Assembly (NCBI RefSeq): GCF_020906515.1
Contig: NC_085850.1
Location: 2,852,001-2,916,000, forward strand
DNA: 64,000 bases
From: Vanrija pseudolonga
Taxonomy: Eukaryota; Basidiomycota; Tremellomycetes; Trichosporonales; Trichosporonaceae
Reading direction: 5' to 3'
In this document: positions 33,880-43,722 of the stretch, one piece after another
How positions within the stretch are numbered: the first letter of the stretch is position 1
Layout of the letters: each line of letters opens with the position of its first letter
Made by a program: the position numbers and the translations under genes
Notes under the pieces: generated by a model
Databases searched by the model: none
Told to the model about the DNA's origin: nothing
What the model saw: only the letters and a program-made list of their open reading frames with translations

Positions 33880-34507
33880 TCTCACCTGATCCTCGACTGA
33901 CGAGGCTAGAAGTGCAACAGGCAGACCCGCTCGCTCGCGCCAAGGAAGTTGCCCCCCCCCCCCCTCTGGTAGCTGCCAATGCAATGCAAACGGTTGGAAC
34001 CGCATGGGGAGCGAGGTCAAAGCTCGCCCTCTTGTTCGGAGGTCGGTCTATTAGTCGAGAGCGCTGTGGTGTCCAAGATGCGTACGACGGGTGGGAGTTA
34101 TCTCTTCGACTTGCAGCGCCTTCGTCTCACGTCTTTGTGTGGGCGCCACTACTGCTGGTCGGCGCAGGCACACCGCTTGTACTGTCATCAGAATAAATCT
34201 GATGCCTTCGTCCCATTGGCAGGCACGCGCTGTCTCCGAGGTCACTCCCCTCCAACCATGTGATGCTTAGCGCGGCGTCTTCCGCGTCCCGTCAAGGGGA
34301 CAGAGAAACCCAGGCACCAGACGCGAGTGGTCAGTCTGCCACACCCGAGTGAAGTGGGCGTATTCGGTGCGGGTGTTCATGGGTAGACCACTCTCCCACG
34401 CAGCCTGACGACGGGGGTGCTCAACAACCGCGGGTTCAAGCCAGCGGCGTGGCACTGGAGTTATTAAACCCTTTACCTCCCCTTCCCCGGGGGGTCACAA
34501 CAACACC
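33880..34507. other. intergenic with duplicated flank and C13 run
   Basis: This holds a C homopolymer of 13 at 33952-33964, the duplicated 3' flank at 34002-34076, and the third copy of the upstream module at 34255. A TTATTAAA core promoter element lies at 34461-34468, 40-47 bp before the next ATG. Confidence 0.55.
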
Positions 34508-34840
34508 ATGAAGACCACCGCACTCGTCACCGCCATCGCCGCCGCGTCCGTCGCCTCGGCTATCCCGTCGACGCCGCACGGCGAGGTGCAGGAGCGAGAC
34601 GTCGACCCGCGCGCAGACAACGGCCACGTCGAGGCGCGGGACGCGGCGCCCGACCCCGAGACCGAGACCGAGCCCCTTGTCGATGGGTCCGAAGGCACGA
34701 CCTTGGTTGAGCGCGCCGCCCCGATACGCAATGAGACTGCTCCGGGACCGCCAACCTCGGGCGGGGTGAGTTGTTGTACCCTCAGAGCTGGGAGGTCAGG
34801 CTGACGGGCTGGTTGACAGCGTCCGTGCGTCATTCTTTAG
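34508..34840 (+). CDS. small secreted preproprotein 4 with spliced CVIL (CaaX) C-terminus
   Basis: Two exons, 34508-34765 and 34820-34840, with a 54 bp intron (donor GTGAGT, branch CTGAC, acceptor GACAG); 92 aa. The signal peptide MKTTALVTAIAAASVASA is followed by an acidic propeptide with repeated ER/AR sites, then TTLVER and a short mature region ending GPPTSGGRPCVIL. C-V-I-L is a textbook CaaX box. Without splicing the frame would end …SCCTLRAGRSG. The spliced form is preferred because the intron signals are strong and a CaaX end is also seen at 30995. It shares duplicated promoter DNA with preproprotein 3. Function unknown; a lipidated or pheromone-like peptide is one hypothesis. Confidence 0.65.
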
Positions 34841-36049
34841 GGTACAAGCCTTCTCAGGTGCTACGTGACCCACGACACTGACGGACGTCGGCGGGAAGAC
34901 GAGGTTACCAGGTTGTAGCTCGTGGATGCAGTGTGTGCGAAGACCTCCGGGGCGCACCAAGCAGAACGCGTCAGGCCGCGTGGTCCGGATCATCAGCCCT
35001 CGCCTGTCAGCGAGGTAGGGTTACTCAGCCCACGCGGAGTCTAGCCCCACGAACCCAGCTTGGAGGCCGATGCCGTGCAACACCACAGGGGGGCCAGTGG
35101 GTATACTGTACTGGGGGCCTGTGCAGCACAACACACCGACTGAGACGCCCGTGGCGTGCGACGACTCTCTCAACCTCACGATCTCGTCGCCCAAGCCAGG
35201 CGTGGGTTCCGTGAGCGGGACGGTCAGGTCGGCTGACACGGGGCCGGGCACCACCTGAGCAGAGCGGGGCCTGCGTGTCATTATTTAGGACAGTGTGTGG
35301 TTCAAGGACCGTCAGCGTAGCTAGGCCGCCTGCCTGTCTGCCGAGGAGAGGAGCACGAGAGAAGTTGTACGCGACAAATGCACTCTGCGCAGGGGTCAGC
35401 GAGATAATACGGATAGACTCACCTTTACTCAGCCAACCGCAACACTATCACTCCGGAGCATCGTAGCTTGGCGTGTAGCTCGCTGTGAAAGCACTGGAGG
35501 CACGCTTCGCCTAGAGGCGTGCGCGCGGCATTGGTGCCGGACGCCTCCTACTACTGGCTCATCGGACAGCGAGCAGCAGCAGGACGACATGCAGTCCTGG
35601 CGATTGGCGTCGAGCTGCAAGTGGCTGTTGCTGCCCTGGTTCCAGCAGGTGACTGGATGTGTCGATGATGTCATGGATCGCCGTAGAGCCAGGGGTGGGC
35701 CTGATTCCAGATGCACCCTGGGACTTGGCTGCTGCCCTCCGCGCCCGCTCGCTGATCGACACCACTCGAATGAATGGGGGCATTGACAAGCTCGCTCGGG
35801 GTAGTCAATGGTGTGACATGTCGTCGTCAAAGCATTCAAGCGGGATGGTGTAGTCCCCTCAACCACCCCCGAGTGGATGGAGAGAGGATGGATGCTGGGG
35901 CTGGAGTGAGCAAGGATGTACGCCGAGCCCGTCGTCGTCGATGACACCTGTCGCCATGTCTCCACGTCGCAACCGCTGCCGTCGCACCACACACGTTTCA
36001 TTTCTTCCACACACGCAGCCTACGTTCCACTACCAAAAGAGCTCGGCGC
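34841..36049. other. intergenic with a possible relic of the secreted family
   Basis: Apart from the candidate relic at 35070-35295 there is no supported gene. The 3' end of the mitochondrial LEA-like gene lies at 36050. Confidence 0.45.
35070..35295 (+). pseudogene. possible decayed fifth copy of the small secreted family
   Basis: A short frame (62 aa, starts MPCNTTGGPVGILYWG) is followed by a segment resembling the intron and last exon of the gene at 34508: GGTCAGG, GCTGAC, CAG, then TGCGTGTCATTATTTAG compared with TGCGTCATTCTTTAG. The signal-peptide part is not present. Similarity is short, so this is a low-confidence call; the reading frame could also be fortuitous. Confidence 0.25.
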
Positions 36050-36510
36050 TTAACCGCGCTTTGCGGCGTTAGCAGCGTCCTGGGCCCGCTTGATGTCGTC
36101 CTTGACGTTGTCCTTCTGCACCGAGTCAGCGGATGCTCTGTGCTGCTGCCACTCACCAAGCGCTGGCCGGCAGCCTTGATCTCAGCGGGCGAGGTGACAC
36201 CCTCGGCAATGGCCTCGTCGGCGATGGCCTTGGCGGCGGCGACGGTCGAGTCGAAGCGCTCGTTGACGGCACCCTTGACCTGGTCAAACTGCTTCTCGGC
36301 AGCCTTGCTAGCCTGCTGGGCCTGCTTGACAAACTCCTTGCCGAGCTTCTGGCCAGCCTCGTAGCCGTCCTTGGCGGCCTGGCGGGCCTGCTCCTGGAGC
36401 TTCCTGGCGGCGTCGGCAGCGTCGTCGCGGGCGACGGTCGAGGTGGTGAAGGCGCGAGCCGCGGGGTAGCGGGCAGCGCGGAGGGCAGAGACACGGGCGA
36501 GCTGGAGCAT
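36050..36510 (-). CDS. small mitochondrial LEA-like amphipathic-helix protein
   Basis: Minus-strand exons 36510-36157 and 36115-36050 with a 41 bp intron; 139 aa. The N-terminus MLQLARVSALRAARYPAARA is a strong mitochondrial presequence (Arg/Ala-rich, then AFTTSTVARDD). The remainder is a Lys/Ala/Gln-rich amphipathic helix with 11-mer-like periodicity (KLQEQARQAAKDGYEAGQKL) and the end KDNVKDDIKRAQDAANAAKR. Group 3 LEA and related proteins have this character and protect membranes or proteins during drying or heat; that role is inferred. It is divergent from RQC1 with 775 bp between starts. Confidence 0.65.
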
Positions 36511-37285
36511 TGTGGTGGTTTACTTGGGGATGGGCGGATGGAGGGGATCTCTGCAACCCGGCTCTCACGCAGCTCACTTATCTAGTCTGCGACTGGCCGA
36601 GCCGACCCGTCAGTCTCCCAGACGTGAAACCAACGCCCCCAAGCGACGGCCCTTCTCATCCTGCCACCTCCCCCAATGCGGATGGTGCACACTCGGATAG
36701 ATGTGCCCGGTCGGTTCCCATGACCCAGTGGGCCAGTGATGTCAGTGATGCGTCTGTTGCCGACGTCCGTCGGAGGTAGTGGGGTGTGCAGGAGTCTGGT
36801 TTGGTTTGGTTGCTGCACCTTGGCCACAAAGGTGGTCAACGTCATCCAAGTGGCATATTGCGGGCGGCAGTGGGGCGCGGATCGACCACCTGATGCCGTT
36901 GTATGGGAACAGAAACAGGGGAGCCAGTTCCTGGAAGGGGGGGCGGGTCTGCTAAGCGGTAACAAGTTTGAGTGCAGCGTGCAGGCCTAGCAGCAGCGCT
37001 AGCCCGTGCAACCCAACCAACCTTCACGAGCCCGGGCCTGGGATACCAGCTGCGTGCCGCGTTTCCGGATACCGGTAAGGAGCAGCGGGTGTGCCAAGAT
37101 GAGATGCATCGAGAGAGGGGGGCAAGACAAAGGAGACACTGTGACGGACCAGATGGAGGTCACGTTGCCGCCACGTGCTCAGGCACGGCACCGACGACTC
37201 GAGACTGACACCACTCTTGTGTCGGAACCGTGTTTTGAATGCAAAATCATCACGACAAACCCGTCCCACACTAGCCCTCAGCGAC
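36511..37285. promoter_or_regulatory. shared 5' region of the LEA-like gene and RQC1
   Basis: This is a divergent intergenic region of 775 bp. No coding frame or clear TATA element was identified. Confidence 0.5.
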
Positions 37286-39627
37286 ATGTCCAAGCGGGCG
37301 AACAAGAGGCAGCTGCGAGAGCTGGAAGAGCTGGAGGCGCTCAAGGCCTCGACACCAGTGCCCGAAGACGACAGCGAGGAGGAAGAGGAGGAGCATGCCG
37401 GTCCGGCTCCGATCAACCCCTTTGCGGCGGTGAGTACTGCCTTGCAGGCGTGCGCTGATGGCCCAGCTTGGCGGCGATGACGAACCTGAAGAAGAGGAGG
37501 AAGAGGAGGAGGAGGCGGCAGTGACAGTGAAGAAGAAGGTACGCCGTCGCTCCCCCTTTGCCCAGCTAAACGACGCCCAGAACAAGAAGAAGAAGCCAAA
37601 GAAGAAGAAGCCAGCAGCAGCGGCCCTTGTGGACGAGGACGCCGAGTCGCCTGCGGCCTCGACACCAAAGTCCAAGGGCAAGAAGAAGGGCGGCAAGGCA
37701 GAGCCAGAAGCCGACCTCGACGGCATGGACGAGGTGGACCGGGCGCTCGCCGAGCTCAAGCTCAAGTATGGCGAGGATGCGCCGGCGCCAGCAGCAGCAC
37801 CAGAACAGGTGGCCAACGAGCCCAAGTCGGCGCTGGCATTCAGGTCGCTGCTGTCGGTTGACCCAAAGAACCTCGACGCCGACGCCGAGCTGCGGCGCTT
37901 CTTCGGCTCCAAGGTGGTGAGTGCGGGCGGCTCCTTGCGCCGTTGGCAAGGTACTGACGCCTGGCAGATCGCGTCGGCCACACCAACGAACAGAAATCAC
38001 CGCGCCGCGGCCTCCTCCAAGGCCCGCTACACCATCGCCAAGCCCAAGCCGACGTACCCCCCGCCGACGTCGCTCGCGGGCCTCAACATGCACGAGATGA
38101 GCGCCGAGGACGTCGAGGACGTGTACGACCGCCGCGGGTGGGAGCAGACCGACCCCGGAGAGAAGTGGTACACCTTTGAGCACTCGCCTGCGTGGCGCGA
38201 GGTCGAGAGGCAGTTCTTGGGTGCGGTGCGGTCGCATGGTGCGTGTTGCGTGTGCATGCGTGTAGCACTGGCTGACACCCGCTCCAGACCCCAACGAGCT
38301 CATGGCCCTCCTCCAGGTCTACCCATGGCACGTTGACACGCTGCTGCAAATGAGCGAGATGTACCGTCTCCAGTCGGACATTGGTGCCGCGTCCGACTTT
38401 GCCGAGCGCGCACTGTACGCCTTTGACCGGTGCCTCGTCCCCGGCTTCAACGTGCAGTCTGGCGCCTGCCGCCTCGACTTTGACTATGTCGAGAACCGGC
38501 CCATGTTCACCGCGTTGCACCGCATCATCTCGTACCTAGGTCGCCGTGGATGCTGGGTTACAGCGTTCAACTTTGCCAAGCTCTTGTTTGCGCTCGACCC
38601 CGAGGGCGACCCGCACGGCGTGGCCCTGTGGCTCGACTTTTTGGCCATCAAGGCCAACCAGGGCCAGTGGCTCCTCTCCATGCTTGAGATGCGCGAGACG
38701 AGCCGAGCTGCCGCGCTGTGGCACGGATACCCCGGCATGGCGTATGCCCGCGCTCTTGCGCTGCGCGCCGAGGAGGACGCGGCCAAGGACAAGGAGCACG
38801 AGAAGAGCACCGAGGCGCTCATCGCCGCCATCAAGACTTTCCCCGAGGTCATTGTGTTGCTAGCCGACAAGGTCGGCGCGGATGTGCCTGGTGGCGCACG
38901 GAGTAACCCTTTGCTCCAGGTCGAGGCGGGATACACACAGTCACCGACGACCGTCCTCCACCTCCTGGCGCACATCTACGTCGCACGATCCGAGGCATTG
39001 TGGAAGGAGCCAAAGATTCTCTCGTGGCTAGGCAAGACGTTTGCCAAGGCCCTTCCGCTCATCGACGAGGGCTCGGCGCGCTCGCTTCGCGCCGAGGCAC
39101 ACGCCATCATCCAGACCCCACGCGACCTCGGCGCGGACGGTGACCTGGCCGTGCCGCTCAACATTTGCCGACACGTTCTGTGCTCCGAGTCGACGTCGTG
39201 GCTCGGGTTCCTGCCACCGGCGATCAAGACGCGCTCGTTCCACGCGTACGACCCGCTGCCGCCCAGCACGGCAGTGACGGCGTACGACGCCGTGTACTTT
39301 GACCCCGTGGCGCGTGCGCGCGGCGCCGGCTTCCGCGGCGAGGCGGGCGCCCAGGGCCAGATGTTTGAGCGCTTCCTCGGCATGGTGCGCGGCATGATTG
39401 GCCAGGAGCCAGCGCAGTGGCCCCAGCCGATGCAGGAGGCGTTCCAGCAGTTTGCTGGCGGGCGCGCGCCAGCCGACATGCCAGTCGACCAGCGCGCCGC
39501 GCTCGTGCGCGACCTCGTGCGTACATGGGAGGAGATTGTGCGCGGGTTCCAGAACGGCGAGATGGACATGGGCGGGTTTGGGACTGTCGGCGATGAGGGC
39601 GGCATGCCGGGCGCCTTCCCGCAGTAG
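37286..39627 (+). CDS. RQC1: ribosome quality control subunit Rqc1 (TCF25 family)
   Basis: Four exons: 37286-37429, 37467-37916, 37968-38238, 38288-39627; 734 aa; introns 37-51 bp, all in phase. The N-terminus MSKRANKRQLRELEELEALK and a long Glu/Lys-rich basic-acidic region are typical of the family. The TCF25 core begins near SAEDVEDVYDRRGWEQ and includes YPWHVDTLLQMSEMYRL, CRLDFDYVENRPMFTALHR and FAKLLFALDPEGDPHGVALW. In yeast Rqc1 works with Ltn1, Rqc2 and Cdc48 on stalled 60S subunits to ubiquitinate and extract nascent chains. It is convergent with the DUF1308 gene; the stop region is duplicated just downstream. Confidence 0.88.
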
Positions 39628-39663
39628 GCGTGTGCGCGGCGCGTTCCCGCAGTAGACGTGTGC
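39616..39663 (+). repeat. 28-bp duplication spanning the RQC1 stop codon
   Basis: TTCCCGCAGTAGGCGTGTGC at 39616 recurs as TTCCCGCAGTAGACGTGTGC at 39644, so the last codons and stop were duplicated into the 3' UTR. Confidence 0.85.
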
Positions 39664-39738
39664 ATTGTATCGATATGCATTGGCATTGGCGCGGCGGGGT
39701 AATGGACATGATGATGCATAATGTACAGTGTTCTACTA

Positions 39739-41519
39739 CTACTCCTCCAGGCGCCAGCGCGCGACCCGTGCATTGCCCTCCTCGACCTCGAGGCGGCGCC
39801 ACTCGGCCAACGACGACGGGTTGACGACCCATATGCGCGCGCGCTGGCCGGGGCCCTCGTCGCCCGCGCGCGGGATACCGTCCGGCACGCCAGCCTCGCG
39901 CATGACCTTGAGCACGGCGCCGCGGTTGTTGGTGAGGACGGTCGCGCGGCGCTGCACACCCGCGAGCATGGTGCGCAGCGTGTGGCCCGAGGGCAGGCGC
40001 GACGGGGGCGGGAACACGGTGCCCGCGCGCAGCGGGTTACGCGACGCCTTCTTCTGCTTCCTGCCCCCGCCCGACTCGGTGTCCTCGTCTGGCGTGGCCC
40101 CGTCGGGCCCGGCCGCAATCATGGCGGCACACACATGCGCGACGACGGCGTCGAACGGCGTCTCGGCGCCTTGTGGCGCCGGCGCGGTCCCGTCCTCGTC
40201 GCCGTCTTCGAGCACGCGCACCCTGATGCCCTGCAGCGCGCCGGTATCCCCCTGCCAGCGCGAGCCGGCCCAGTAGTCGCCCGTGTTGTCGGCGAAGAGC
40301 GCCTCGGCGCGCGCGCGCTCCTTCTCCCCGCCAATGAGGTTGACCAGCCCCGGCAGCCGGTCGCGCACCTCCTTGGTCACCCAGAAGCGCGCGCCGCCGG
40401 GCAGCCGCTCGCGCAGCTCGTATATCAGCGGCCGCACCATCTCGCACCGTAGCTGGTCGCGCAGGTCGCGGCTCGCGCCGGTCAAGCGCAGCAGAACGCC
40501 GCCGCCCAGCGCTGCGTTCGCGCCGTCGCGCGGTACGGGCCCGGGACAGATTGGCCGAAACCGCGCCTCGAGCTCCACGTCGCTCGCTGGCAGCGGGTGG
40601 TGCGTCGAGTCGCAGCACAGCGCGATGAGGACGGACAGGTCGAGCACGATGTCGGCCGCTGGTGTGGGCTCGTCGGGGGTTGGAGGGTCGACTGGAGCTG
40701 GCACGTCGTCGTTCCACTCGCTCGCAAAGTCCAGCTCGATGCCGAGCTCGCGCATCGCAGCAAACGTCGCTGGGATCCGGTCGTCCGCGTGCCCTGCGGC
40801 CGGGTGCTCCTCGAGCCGCGTGAGCACGTAGCGTACCCTCGGCGCTGCGAGCCCAGGTAGTCTTGTGTGCGAGTGCGCCGCGGCGACCAGCGCGCGAGCC
40901 TGTACCAGCAGGCTGTTGGTCAGTCGTGGCGGCGCTGCTGAGGCCGCTGGCTCGCTGTCGTCGGCGTCAGAGTCGTCATAGTCCGAGTTGAGGTACGAGT
41001 CGTGCTCCCTAAACTCGACGAGGAGGCGTGTGTCTTTGATACTGGGCATGTCGTCAGCCGACCTGCTCCAGCGGCGCCAGCCGCCACGACTCACGTATTG
41101 ACCTTGACCCACTCGTCGCCGCCGCGGGCGACAACGTCGACCTTTGTCGCGCCGGCGCCCGACCCGCCGCCGGGGCCGGGACGCTTGTCCATGCTCTGCC
41201 ATATGCCGAGCAGGGGCCCCTCGGAGCGGCGGAACGCATCCCACACGCCCTGCAGCGAGATGAGGTTGGTCGAGTACTCTGCCGGCGGGGTCGCGCTGCC
41301 GACGAGCGCCTCGACCGTGTCGCGCTCTTTCGCGACCTGGGAGAGGAACTTGGTGATCCCCGCCACTGACGCCTGCGCATAGTCGTCCGGGTGGTGCCAG
41401 TCCACTATGGGCGGCCGGTACCGGTCCCGCGGGGACCCAGACGCAATGTACCCCTCTATATCTGCGCAGAGCGCGTTCAGCTGCGCCGCCGCCGCGATGA
41501 GAGGGGCGGGGGCTGCCAT
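39739..41519 (-). CDS. DUF1308 protein (UPF0415 / C7orf25-like)
   Basis: Minus-strand exons 41519-41095 and 41041-39739, a 53 bp intron joining GDEWVKVNT to IKDTRLLVEFREHDSY; 575 aa. The first exon has an N-terminal helical domain and the family motif KVDVVARGGDEWVKV (DVVANGG-HTWVKV in animals). The second exon has VLDLSVLIALCCD, a region with a PIN-like acidic pattern, and near the end TVLTNNRGAVLKVMREAGV, matching the conserved C-terminal block of DUF1308. The molecular function is not established in the literature as I know it. It shares a 278 bp head-to-head promoter with the SRA-domain gene. Confidence 0.8.
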
Positions 41520-41797
41520 GAGTGCGCTGGCGAGGGTTAGCCGGGCTGTCTATGCCACTCGCTCATGCTCACCTGTGTGCTCTTGTCGCGAGGTGATGGT
41601 GCATCAGTGCCGCCTGTTATCGTCTTGCTCGTTGCCATCACGCTCGCCTCGGCACTCGCTCGCTCTCCCCGGCTCGCGTGGATGGCCTCCACTTGCGACA
41701 CACCACGTGGGAATGCCCCCGCGTCGCGTCTCTGGTTCATGACGTACTGTTGCAATTTCGACGCGTCTGATCTCTTTCTGCCATCCACACTGCCAAC
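41520..41797. promoter_or_regulatory. head-to-head promoter of the DUF1308 and SRA genes
   Basis: A 278 bp interval lies between the two divergent start codons. No clear TATA box; it must serve both genes. Confidence 0.55.
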
Positions 41798-43577
41798 ATG
41801 ACCGGCATGATCGAAGACACAGAATACGAGGAGGAGCGAAGACGGCTGATAGCGTGAGTGGGGACGTGTTATTCCGTTGACAGTAGCGAAAATGAAGCCC
41901 TGCTGTTCGACCTGGGGCTCGACAAGCCCGCGTTTGAGAAGAAGGCCAAGCCAAAACCCAAGCCCAAGGCGCCGAAGAAGCGGTCCGGGGACGACGAGTA
42001 CAAGCCTGAGGAGGTGCGCCGCTCGAGGCGCGTGTCGGGGTTCCGCGCGCAGACGGTCAGCGACAGCGAGAGCGACGGCGGCAGCGGCTTCAGCGATAGC
42101 GACGGCGGCAGCGGCTTCAGCTAGAGCGACTCGGAGGGAGGGCGCAAGCCGACCAAGCGCCGCCGCGGGCCGTCGCAGCCCAAGCGCAGGGCCGAGGACT
42201 ATATCCCCCAGCGCAACGCGCAGCGCCTCGGCATCCGAACGCAGGACCCGTGAGCCATACCTAGCTGCGGTGGCGCTGACCAGATGTAGCAAGCAGCACG
42301 GCCACATCCCCGGCGTCGAAGTCGGCCGCTGGTGGGCGACCCGGATGGACTGCTCCACCGACGCGGTGCACGCGCCGACCGTGGCCGGTATCAGCGGCAA
42401 CCGCGACGACGGGGCGTACAGCGTGGCCCTGAGCGGCGGATACCCCGACGAGTGAGTTGTCTTTGCCGTGCTGTGCATAGCTCACGCCGCCAGCGTCGAC
42501 ATGGGCGACATGTTCACGTACACCGGTGCGGGCGGGCGCGACCTCAAGGGCACGGCCAAGAACCCCAAGAACCTGCGGACGGCGGCACAGACGTTTGACC
42601 AGAGCTTTGACCACGTTAACAATGCCGCGCTGCAGGTGAGCCGTAGCAACAGACAGCACTAACCGCAGCGCTCGTCGATTACGCGTAAACCCATCCGCGT
42701 GATCCGCGGGTACAAGCTCGACTCGGAGTTTGCCCCCGCAGAGGGGTACCGCTACGACGGGCTGTACATTGTCGAGCGCGCGTGGATGGCCAAGGGGCTC
42801 ACCAAGGGCCTGCTCGTGTGCCGGTTCGCGTTCAAGCGCGTGCCCGGGCAGCCGCCGCTGCCCCAGCGCGCCGAGGAGGCGGAGGCGGAGGACGCGCAGG
42901 CCGAGGGTGTCGAGAGCGAGGAGAACGACGTCGAGGAGGTCGCGCAGGTGATCGAAGCTGAAGACGACGTCGCCAAGCGGGAAACGAAGCGCAAGTCTGC
43001 CGACGCTGAGGCGGCCCCACCTCGCAGGGGGCGCGGCAGGCCGCCCAAGGCCGTAGCGCCGCAGGTGGTCGAGAGCACCGAGGTGCAAGCCGCGCGCCGC
43101 CGCTCCGAGCGCGTCCTTGCCGAGCTGTCTATTGCGGAACCGCCAGAGGTTGACCTCGCCGAGGTCGAGCGGGGCAGCCGCAAGCTCGTCGAGGCTGCAC
43201 AGCCGGAGGCGGAGGTCGTCCCGGCCAAGCGCGGACGTGGGCGGCCGCCAAAGACGCCCACGGCGACACCGACGAGCCCGCCGCGCCGCGCATCCGGGGT
43301 CAAAGTCGAGGTGAGAGCCACGCCTGAGGTGACGGAGGTCATCGCCAAACGCGGGCGCGGATGGCCGCCCAAGACGTCCAAGACTCCAACAACGATCACG
43401 CCGCGCCGCGCGACCCAGGTCGAAGTCGAGATTATCAGCCCCAGTCCACGCCGCGCGCGCACATCCGTGTCCGCGTCTCCTGCCAAACGCAAGCCTCGTG
43501 TGTCCGCGCCTGGTCCTACCCCTGCTCCTGCCTCTGCTCCTGCTCCCCGCCGCGGCCGTGCCCGCCGCTACGTCTAG
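41798..43577 (+). CDS. SRA/YDG-domain protein with C-terminal AT-hooks (UHRF1-like, cf. Uhr1)
   Basis: Proposed exons: 41798-41853, 41884-42055, 42125-42249, 42290-42451, 42494-42635, 42669-43577; 521 aa. The SRA domain runs from HIPGVEVGRWWATRMDCS through YTGAGGRDLKGTAKNPKNLR and PIRVIRGYKLDSEFAPAEGY to RYDGLYIVERAWMAKG, with the YDG triad intact. SRA domains flip out modified cytosine; in Cryptococcus an SRA protein supports Dnmt5-dependent maintenance methylation. The tail has AT-hooks (RRGRGRPPKA, KRGRGRPPKT) and a variant (KRGRGWPPKT), and ends RGRARRYV. Two oddities: intron 1 would be only 30 bp, and bases 42056-42124 contain an in-frame TAG at 42122 that must be spliced out (69 bp, GTCAGC...CTAG) or else truncates the protein before the SRA domain. 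No RING or PHD finger is seen. Confidence 0.75.
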
Positions 43578-43722
43578 CCCATTTTGGTTGTATTTGTTTT
43601 GCATACTATATCGTAGGTTGCAAGCCTGCCCTTCACAACAAGTCTATCTTCTGACCCCCCAGCAGCGCTCCAAGCCGCAAGCTATACCGTAGACCCCATA
43701 CCGACATGCACATGTATATGCC
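43578..43722. other. 3' interval between convergent genes
   Basis: This 145 bp interval holds the 3' UTRs of the SRA gene and the RSC4-like gene; AT-rich around 43583-43620. Confidence 0.5.

Noticed and set aside
28638-35295. A mating-type locus explanation for the CaaX-tailed genes
   Set aside because: No pheromone receptor, homeodomain or STE genes are in the window, and the leaders are signal-peptide-like rather than typical pheromone precursors; kept only as a hypothesis for function.
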